Positions 1 to 6,933 of a stretch of DNA of 25,380 bases are shown here, in pieces; the stretch's first letter is position 1, and the number at the start of each line of letters is the position of its first letter. A model generated the notes under the pieces. The model had not been told where the DNA came from, searched no databases, and saw nothing but the letters and a program-made list of their open reading frames with translations. The position numbers and the translations under genes are program-made. Origin of the DNA: a bacterium (GTDB lineage Bacteria > Hydrothermota > UBA3072 > B12-G15); the NCBI GenBank assembly GCA_003646055.1, contig QNDZ01000004.1, positions 1-25,380 on the forward strand. The letters are read 5' to 3'.

Positions 1-303
1 ACCATCCATCTGCGCAGCCCCAGTTATCATGTTCTTTACATAATCAGCATGCCCTGGACAGTCTATGTGCGCATAATGACGCTTCTCCGTCTCATACTCT
101 ATGTGCGCAAGCTGTATCGTTATCCCCCTCGCCTTCTCCTCCGGTGCCTTGTCTATCTGGTCAAAGGGCACATACTCAGCCCACCCCTTCGTGGACAATA
201 CCTTAGTTATTGCCGCTGTAAGCGTTGACTTACCATGGTCAACATGCCCTATTGTCCCCACATTAACATGGGGCTTCTTCCGCTCAAACTTTGCCTTTGC
301 CAT
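1..303 (-). CDS. tuf: Elongation factor Tu, N-terminal part (cut by window start)
   Basis: EF-Tu carries aminoacyl-tRNA to the ribosome as a GTP complex. The visible 101 residues start [20 protein letters not shown] and contain the G1 loop GHVDHGKST, the switch I end RGITI, and the G3 motif DCPGHADY followed by [13 protein letters not shown], all typical of EF-Tu. The ATG at 303 is preceded by a strong AAGGAGGT site six bases upstream. The gene lies 26 bases after tRNA-Thr(GGU), so its message is probably released by tRNA 3' processing from the tRNA-tuf transcript. The C-terminal three quarters lies outside the window. Identification is essentially certain. Confidence 0.98.
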   Translation of the reverse strand, partial: MAKAKFERKKPHVNVGTIGHVDHGKSTLTAAITKVLSTKGWAEYVPFDQIDKAPEEKARGITIQLAHIEYETEKRHYAHIDCPGHADYVKNMITGAAQMDG

Positions 304-329
304 CTATACCTCCTTTTTTTTCTAATTTA

Positions 330-401
<72 letters not shown>

Positions 402-421
402 AGACTTTTATTCTCATAAAG

Positions 422-494
422 AGCGGGAGACGGGATTCGAACCCGCGACCATCGGCTTGGAAGGCCGATGCTCTTCCATCTGAGCTACTCCCGC
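422..494 (-). tRNA. tRNA-Gly (UCC)
   Basis: Cloverleaf on the minus strand with acceptor GCGGGAG/CTCCCGC, anticodon stem TCGGC/GCCGA with loop CTTCCAA (anticodon TCC), and T arm GCGGG-TTCGAAT-CCCGT. The discriminator is U; no CCA is encoded. It is separated from tRNA-Tyr by only two bases, so the cluster must be processed from one precursor. Confidence 0.97.
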
Positions 495-496
495 AC

Positions 497-578
497 TGGG
501 GAGGGGAGGATTCGAACCTCCGAAGGCCTCGCCAGCAGATTTACAGTCTGCCCCCTTTGACCGCTCGGGAACCTCCCC
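497..578 (-). tRNA. tRNA-Tyr (GUA)
   Basis: An 82-nt class II tRNA on the minus strand with acceptor GGGGAGG/CCTCCCC, anticodon stem CAGA/TCTG enclosing CTGTAAA (anticodon GTA), a long variable arm and T arm GGAGG-TTCGAAT-CCTCC. The discriminator is A, as expected for Tyr, and no CCA is encoded. Confidence 0.97.
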
Positions 579-612
579 GGTTCTCAGGTCTATCTTTATT
601 TTCCTTTCTTAA

Positions 613-684
613 AGCTGGCGGAGGGATTCGAACCCCCGACAAGCTGATTACAAATCAGCTACTCTACCCCTGAGTTACGCCAGC
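613..684 (-). tRNA. tRNA-Thr (UGU)
   Basis: Cloverleaf on the minus strand with acceptor GCTGGCG/CGCCAGC, anticodon stem GCTGA/TCAGC with loop TTTGTAA (anticodon TGT), and T arm GGGGG-TTCGAAT-CCCTC including one G:U pair. No CCA is encoded. It is the first tRNA of the four-tRNA group ahead of tuf, matching thrU of E. coli. Confidence 0.97.
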
Positions 685-694
685 TACACGCACA

Positions 695-723
695 AAAATA
701 TATATAAAAGAGGCCTTTGTCAA
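695..723 (-). promoter_or_regulatory. Promoter for the tRNA-Thr-Tyr-Gly-Thr-tuf unit
   Basis: On the minus strand a perfect -35 TTGACA lies at 723-718 and an AT-only stretch of TATA type follows at 704-695. The best -10 register is ambiguous (TATATT after 15 bases or TATTTT after 17 bases). The predicted start falls a few bases before the 5' end of tRNA-Thr(UGU). The -35 lies inside the loop and stem of the terminator that follows tRNA-Ala. Confidence 0.65.
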
Positions 724-733
724 GGCTTCTTTT
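707..733 (-). terminator. Intrinsic terminator after tRNA-Ala
   Basis: Minus-strand stem GAAGCCTT / AAGGCCTC (one G:U pair) closes the four-base loop GACA (bases 718-721), flanked by AAA/TTT pairs, with TTTTATATATA on the 3' side. It sits directly between tRNA-Ala and tRNA-Thr. The other strand also has a T tract, so it could work in both directions, but no plus-strand gene needs it. Confidence 0.65.
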
Positions 734-743
734 CTCCTTTCAC

Positions 744-816
744 TGGAGCAGAGCGGACTTGAACCGCCGACCTGTGCGTTGCGAACGCACCGCTCTCCCA
801 GCTGAGCTACTGCCCC
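744..816 (-). tRNA. tRNA-Ala (CGC)
   Basis: Cloverleaf on the minus strand with acceptor GGGGCAG/CTGCTCC, which contains the G3:U70 wobble pair that marks alanine tRNAs, and discriminator A. The anticodon stem is GTGCG/CGCAC with loop TTCGCAA, giving anticodon CGC, which reads GCG. The T arm is GGCGG-TTCAAGT-CCGCT and no CCA is encoded. It appears to have its own promoter and terminator rather than belonging to the downstream tRNA-tuf unit. Confidence 0.95.
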
Positions 817-829
817 TCTCTGTCTGTAT

Positions 830-880
830 ATGATTACTCAGTTTTGCAAAAAAGTCAAGTTAGATTTTTTGAAAAAATTT
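830..880 (-). promoter_or_regulatory. Probable promoter and UP element for tRNA-Ala
   Basis: On the minus strand an A/T block of UP-element type (bases 880-863, T tract then A tract) precedes a -35 TTGACT at 858-853. The only -10 candidate at normal spacing is AATCAT at 835-830 (17-base spacer, 4 of 6 matches). The predicted start would be about seven bases before the tRNA. The UP block and -35 are clear; the -10 is weak. Confidence 0.45.
854..866 (-). repeat. 13-base motif AATCTAACTTGAC, copy 1
   Basis: An exact 13-base match to bases 1540-1552 on the opposite strand. Both copies end with the TTGAC of a -35 element and follow a T-rich tract, so this may be a shared promoter architecture or a regulator site common to tRNA-Ala and ndk. 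Confidence 0.6.
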
Positions 881-985
881 AAGGTCATTGCACTTCTGGA
901 ATCTGCCTCTACAGGCTCCTCCCTTATCCTCTCAGCACCCAGCTGTATCCACCTCCATACCGCAGACAGGGTCAATTATCTTCAT
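860..985 (-). pseudogene. YHS-like micro-ORF interrupted by an in-frame TGA
   Basis: A reading frame starts at the ATG at 985, inside the last codons of the Rrf2 gene, with AAGGGA just upstream. It begins MKIIDPVCGMEVDTAGC, and DPVCGMEVD is the hallmark start of YHS metal-binding domains. A TGA at 934-932 stops it after 17 codons. If the TGA is read through, the same frame continues for 23 sense codons through a Cys-containing segment (GRFQKCNDLKFF) to TAA at 862-860; this loosely resembles the second half of a YHS domain. It may be a decayed YHS gene co-transcribed with the Rrf2 regulator, a short real peptide, or a selenoprotein; no metal-binding function can be assigned. Confidence 0.4.
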
Positions 986-1388
986 CTTTCCCTTGATTCA
1001 CAATATCTGCAAGGGTTATTGACCTCAGGTGGTTTGCAATGCAATCCCTCATCTCCTTCCAGACCTTCCTTGCAGCACACATTGATGAAAAATCACATAT
1101 GCCCTTTGCATCAATACAGTCAAGGATAACTGGTGAATCTCCAAGTGCCTCAAGTATATCAAGGAGATTTATCTCCTCAGGTGGTAGAGCGAGTGTATAT
1201 CCACCATCAGGACCCCTGTAACTCCTGACAAACTTCTCTGAATGGAGACGGGAGGCAATCTGTTCAAGATACCTTCTTGGTATCCTCTGATTCTCTGCAA
1301 TGTATTTCAACGACACAACCTCACCTGGATGCCTTGCAAGTTCTATGAGAAACCGCAACCCATACCTTGCCCTTGTTGATATCCTCAT
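972..1388 (-). CDS. Rrf2-family transcriptional regulator with Fe-S cluster cysteines
   Basis: A 138-residue winged-helix regulator of the Rrf2 superfamily (IscR, NsrR, CymR type). The N-terminus MRISTRARYGLRFLIELARH and the recognition-helix region (residues 28-50) are typical. The wing GPDGGYTLA follows at about 59-67. Cys91, Cys98 and Cys104 match the spacing region of the IscR cluster ligands (92/98/104), suggesting a [2Fe-2S] or [4Fe-4S] sensor. The C-terminal segment ending in SITLADIV is the usual family end. The ATG at 1388 was chosen over the longer frame because AAGGGGGTG lies just upstream and the family start aligns. It is divergent from the ndk-ackA-nfnAB operon, a natural candidate target for redox or Fe-S-dependent control (inference). 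Confidence 0.92.
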   Translation of the reverse strand: MRISTRARYGLRFLIELARHPGEVVSLKYIAENQRIPRRYLEQIASRLHSEKFVRSYRGPDGGYTLALPPEEINLLDILEALGDSPVILDCIDAKGICDFSSMCAARKVWKEMRDCIANHLRSITLADIVNQGKDEDN

Positions 1389-1424
1389 AAACACCCCCTT
1401 TCTTACTTTTCCAATCGGTTTAGT

Positions 1425-1454
1425 AATATAAATGTCAAATATGTATCTTGTCAA
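1425..1454 (-). promoter_or_regulatory. Promoter of the Rrf2 regulator gene
   Basis: Minus strand -35 TTGACA at 1454-1449, an 18-base spacer, and -10 TATATT at 1430-1425, followed by a leader of about 30 bases carrying the ribosome site. The spacer contains a second TTGACA-like repeat (TTTGACA at 1439-1433), and a third TTGACA occurs at 1480-1475. Repeats inside the promoter could serve as an autoregulatory operator, but no clear palindrome was seen. Confidence 0.7.
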
Positions 1455-1484
1455 CCCTTTTTATTGCCAAAAAATGTCAAAATT

Positions 1485-1518
1485 CCCACATTCGTTCCCG
1501 GATGTGGGTGGTTTTTTC
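1485..1518 (+). terminator. GC-rich hairpin with T tract in the rrf2/ndk divergent region
   Basis: CCCACATTC (1485-1493) pairs with GGATGTGGG (1500-1508) in a 9-bp stem with one wobble pair and a six-base loop; TGGTTTTTTC follows. It has the form of an intrinsic terminator on the plus strand, yet no plus-strand gene ends here. It lies outside both predicted transcripts, so it may end an unrecognised transcript or act as a DNA palindrome. Confidence 0.45.
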
Positions 1519-1539
1519 ATTCTATGATATTTTTTTCAC

Positions 1540-1552
1540 AATCTAACTTGAC
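1540..1552 (+). repeat. 13-base motif AATCTAACTTGAC, copy 2
   Basis: Identical to the minus-strand copy at 854-866. Here it overlaps the -35 element of ndk. Both copies are preceded by a T-rich stretch ending TTTTTTCA. Confidence 0.6.
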
Positions 1553-1575
1553 AAAATCATCATTCATAGTATCCT
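1548..1575 (+). promoter_or_regulatory. Promoter of the ndk-ackA-nfnAB operon
   Basis: A perfect -35 TTGACA at 1548-1553 lies exactly 35 bases before the ndk ATG. The -10 candidate is TATCCT at 1570-1575 after a 16-base spacer, leaving seven bases to the ATG. There is no Shine-Dalgarno, so transcription probably starts at or next to the start codon. Confidence 0.55.
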
Positions 1576-1582
1576 CAAAATC

Positions 1583-1999
1583 ATGGAAGAGACACTTTTA
1601 ATTATTAAACCCGATGGAGTTCAGAGAAACCTCATTGGAGAGGTTTTAAGGATTGTTGAGTCAAATGGTCTTCAAATCTTAAACATAAAAATGTTAAAAC
1701 TCTCACGGGAAAAGGCAGAGGAGTTTTACAGTGTCCATAAGGGTAAATTCTTCTTTGAGAGGCTTATCAACTTTATGATCTCTGGACCTGTTGTTGTTGT
1801 AAGGCTGAAGGGAGAAAATGCAGTGAACAAACTGAGGGAAATTATGGGAAAAACTGACCCCAAAGAGGCTGAACCTGGTACTATCAGAAGAATGTATGGA
1901 CTTGATGTAACACGGAACACGGTTCATGGTTCAGACACTCCAGAACATGCAAAACAGGAGATATATTTCTTTTTCGGGGAGGAGGCATGGGAAAGATAA
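1583..1999 (+). CDS. ndk: Nucleoside-diphosphate kinase
   Basis: Transfers the gamma-phosphate of ATP to other NDPs through a phosphohistidine. The 138-residue length is normal. The sequence opens EETLLIIKPDGVQRNLIGE, and the active-site segment NTVHGSDTPEHA places the phosphorylated histidine at His115. It is the first gene of a tightly packed operon; its last 13 bases overlap ackA. No ribosome-binding site precedes the ATG, and the promoter position suggests a leaderless message. Pairing with acetate kinase would spread ATP made by substrate-level phosphorylation to the other NTP pools (inference from context). Confidence 0.97.
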   Translation: MEETLLIIKPDGVQRNLIGEVLRIVESNGLQILNIKMLKLSREKAEEFYSVHKGKFFFERLINFMISGPVVVVRLKGENAVNKLREIMGKTDPKEAEPGTIRRMYGLDVTRNTVHGSDTPEHAKQEIYFFFGEEAWER

Positions 2000-3287
2000 T
2001 ACTAACCCTTAACTGTGGAAGTTCATCTGTAAAATATATGCTGTATGATTGGGATGAGAGGCTCCCCATTGCAAGGGGTATTGTTGAGAGGGTTACAATA
2101 GGAGGTTCATTCATCAAGCACGAGGTTTACAAAAAGGAGAAGGTGAAGATTGAAAGGGAATGCCCTACCCACAAAGAGGCCATAAACCTTATACTTGAGA
2201 TGCTCACCCATGAGAAGTATGGTGTTTTGAAGGACATAAAGGAAATATCCGCTGTGGGACACAGGGTTGTTCATGGTGGTGAGGCCTTTACAAAATCCGT
2301 AATCATTGACCAGAAGGTGCTTGATAAATTCAAGGAACTCTACGACCTTGCTCCACTCCACAATCCTCCCAATGTTATGGGGATTGAGGCAGCAATGGAA
2401 ATACTTCCTGACATCCCCCACATAGCAGTGATGGACACAGCCTTCCATCAAACAATGCCAGAGCATGCCTACATCTACGCTGTCCCATACAGATGGTACA
2501 GGGAATACGGTGTGAGGAGATATGGGTTTCATGGAACAAGCCACCTCTATGTATCACGCCGTGCTGCTGTGCTTCTCAATAAAAGGCCTGATGAGGTAAA
2601 TCTTATAACCTGCCACATAGGGAATGGAGCAAGCATTGCAGCCATCAGGAAGGGCATTTCAGTTGACACCTCAATGGGGTTCACACCCCTTGAAGGGGTT
2701 GTTATGGGAACACGTTCGGGTGACATTGACCCTGCAATCGTGGGATTCATATCTGAAAGGGAGAACCTCACTGCACAGGAGGTAATCACCATACTCAACA
2801 AAAAGAGCGGTGTTCTTGGAATTACTGAAAAATACACAGATAGGCGTGACATAGAGAATGCCATTGCAAGGGGTGATAAGAGGGCTTTACTTGCAATGAA
2901 GATTGAGGCTTACAGAATAAAAAAGTACATAGGTGCCTATATGGCAGTGCTTGGCCATGTGGATGCCATTGTTTTCACTGCAGGTGTTGGAGAGATGTGG
3001 CCTGAATTAAGGGAAGAGGTGCTGAAAGGTATGGAAAACCTCGGTGTCTATCTTGATAGAGAAAAAAATCTCAAAGCAAAGAACAGGAATAAAGAGTTCA
3101 TTGTATCAAAAGAAGACTCTCCAGTGAAGGTATTTGTAATACCCACTGATGAAGAAATTGTTTTTGTTGAGGATGTTGTTGCCCTTATGGAAGGCAGATA
3201 CGATGTCCATACAAAGTTTGAGTATTGTTTCCAGAAAAAGGAGTATGTGAACAAACTCAGGGAAGAGGCACTAAAAAAGGAGGCCTG

Positions 3288-3288
<1 letters not shown>
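1987..3288 (+). CDS. ackA: Acetate kinase
   Basis: Converts acetyl phosphate plus ADP to acetate plus ATP, the last step of acetate fermentation. Family motifs appear in order: LNCGSSSVKY at the N-terminus, HRVVHGGE, HNPPN, MDTAFHQTMP, YGFHGTSH, CHIGNGAS, a DTSMGFTPLEG segment followed by TRSGDIDP, and FTAGVGE. At 433 residues it is about 30 longer than usual; the extra part is a charged C-terminal tail. The ATG overlaps the end of ndk and has a perfect GGAGG site. The TGA overlaps the next ATG by one base. A propionate or butyrate kinase is possible by homology but the motifs fit acetate kinase best. No phosphotransacetylase gene is visible nearby. Confidence 0.95.
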
Positions 3289-5521
<2,233 letters not shown>

Positions 5522-5528
5522 GAGGCAA

Positions 5529-6245
5529 CTAAAACAGATACTCCTTAAGCCTTAAAGCGTTCATAACGGCATAACCACTGGCATCGTTGTTGAAATAGAC
5601 ATAAACATCCTTCACTTCTCTGGATAGAGGATTTAGCCTCTCGGAGAGTTCTTTCAATTCCTTATCTGAATAACAGGATGCATACCAGTCCACCCTTCCG
5701 TGCATACGGAAATAGGCAAAGTCAGAAGTGGTAATCAGAGGAGTTCTGATGTCTGGAGAGTCTATGATACACATGGCAATATTTCGCTCCTTCAGGATAT
5801 TATACACATCCTCTGAAAACCATGACCTGTCCCTGAATTCAACAGCCCACCTGAAATCCTCCCTTAAAAATCCTATGAGTGAGATGAGTGCCATATCATC
5901 CCTCTTATAACCCTTTGGGAATTGAATGAGTATGGGCCCTCTTTTCTCCTTGAGAAGGTATACCCTTCTCTGAAAAAGATAAAGTATATAAGAGATTTTT
6001 CTCGGGTTCTGTGAATAGGTGATGTACCTTGAGGCCTTGATTGAAAAGATAAAGCCATCGGGTGATTCTTCCCTCCATTTTATAAAGGTCTTTTCTGCTG
6101 GTATCCTGTAAAAGGAATAGTTCACCTCAACCGTGTTGAAATATCTTGAATAGAACTCAAACCAGTCCTTCTGTCTCAATCCTTCAGGATAAAAAATCCC
6201 TATCCAGTGTTTGTACTGCCATCCACTTGTTCCAATGTATATCAT
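5529..6245 (-). CDS. DUF72 family protein (YecE-like)
   Basis: A 238-residue TIM-barrel-like protein of the DUF72/COG1801 family. Hallmarks are the start IYIGTSGWQYKHWIGIFYPE, FNTVEVNYSFYRIP, FSIKASRYITY, the strand with WAVEFRDRSW, and FAYFRMHGR near the C-terminus with the late segment VYVYFNNDASGYAVMNA. The molecular function of the family is unknown. Its ATG overlaps the stop of rsmE (ATGA) and no good ribosome site precedes it, so it is probably translationally coupled to rsmE. Soluble; no signal peptide. Confidence 0.92.
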   Translation of the reverse strand: MIYIGTSGWQYKHWIGIFYPEGLRQKDWFEFYSRYFNTVEVNYSFYRIPAEKTFIKWREESPDGFIFSIKASRYITYSQNPRKISYILYLFQRRVYLLKEKRGPILIQFPKGYKRDDMALISLIGFLREDFRWAVEFRDRSWFSEDVYNILKERNIAMCIIDSPDIRTPLITTSDFAYFRMHGRVDWYASCYSDKELKELSERLNPLSREVKDVYVYFNNDASGYAVMNALRLKEYLF

Positions 6246-6883
6246 AGCATTGAAAGGAGTGAAAAGCCTATTGCTGCTGTCTCAACCCTCAGAATATATC
6301 TTCCTATGGATAATGGCCTCACCCCATTTTTAAGTAAAAATCCCTTTTCATTTTCAGAAAGTCCACCTTCTGGTCCAACAATAAAGACCCCCTTTATCCC
6401 CATTTCAGGTTTCTCTCCTTCCCTATCTCCAAAATATAAAGAATGTCCTGAAAATTCTCGGACAACATCCTGGAGGTTCATGGGAGGATAAACAGCCATT
6501 TTCCAGGGATTTCCAGACTGCTTCATACCAGCAATCACATGTTTCTCAAGTTTTGATATATTCACCTTCCTTCTGCTTCTCTCTGTTATCAATGGGACAA
6601 ACCCCTTTATTCCTATCTCTGAAAGTTTCTCAACAAGGAAACTCCCCCGCTTACCCTGAGGAAGGGGTGAACATATGAAAACATCTTTCGGTTGGGACAA
6701 ATTTTCAACCCCCTTCTGGAAAATCATTCCTTCCCTGAAATAAACATATGTGATTCTCCCTCTCCCATTCAGAATACCAAAAACCTCTCCATCACTTATT
6801 CTCTTCACCCTCAGGTGATGCAGTTCCTCTTCGGGAATGGAGTCTTTTTGTCCATTGAATTCTGGTACATATATATAGTGCAT
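6242..6883 (-). CDS. rsmE: 16S rRNA (uracil-1498-N3)-methyltransferase
   Basis: SPOUT-fold methyltransferase that modifies U1498 of 16S rRNA. A short PUA-like N-terminal domain is followed by the SPOUT core with LPQGKRGSFLVEKLSEIGI, the family signature IVGPEGGLSENE and the knot segment LSIGRYILRVETAAIGF. At 213 residues it is slightly shorter than usual (about 240). A GTG five codons upstream is in frame, but the ATG at 883 of this kilobase (6883) is preferred because a TATAAT -10 ends six bases before it, which would place the transcription start on the ATG. No Shine-Dalgarno is present. First gene of a two-gene unit with the DUF72 gene. Confidence 0.9.
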   Translation of the reverse strand: MHYIYVPEFNGQKDSIPEEELHHLRVKRISDGEVFGILNGRGRITYVYFREGMIFQKGVENLSQPKDVFICSPLPQGKRGSFLVEKLSEIGIKGFVPLITERSRRKVNISKLEKHVIAGMKQSGNPWKMAVYPPMNLQDVVREFSGHSLYFGDREGEKPEMGIKGVFIVGPEGGLSENEKGFLLKNGVRPLSIGRYILRVETAAIGFSLLSML

Positions 6884-6889
6884 AGAAAA

Positions 6890-6917
6890 ATTATACACAA
6901 AAACAAAAGGGGGGCAA
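6890..6917 (-). promoter_or_regulatory. Promoter of rsmE-DUF72
   Basis: Minus strand: perfect -10 TATAAT at 6895-6890 preceded by TG one base further upstream (TGTATAAT), and a weak -35 TTGCCC at 6917-6912 after a 16-base spacer. The -10 ends six bases before the rsmE ATG at 6883, predicting a leaderless transcript. The -35 lies inside the terminator hairpin of the preceding gene. Confidence 0.6.
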
Positions 6918-6929
6918 ATGCCCCCCTTT
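6891..6929 (-). terminator. Intrinsic terminator of the surface-protein gene
   Basis: Minus-strand stem AAAGGGGGGC / GCCCCCCTTT (6929-6920 paired with 6915-6906) encloses a four-base loop ATTT and is followed by a T-rich run TTTTGTTTTTG. Ten base pairs, seven of them G:C, make this the strongest terminator in the window. It begins four bases after the stop codon of the upstream gene. Confidence 0.9.
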
Positions 6930-6933
6930 CCAG

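Noticed and set aside
825..830. TATACA as the tRNA-Ala -10
   Set aside because: The spacer to TTGACT would be 22 bases, too long for a sigma-70-type promoter; AATCAT at 17 bases was kept as a weak candidate.
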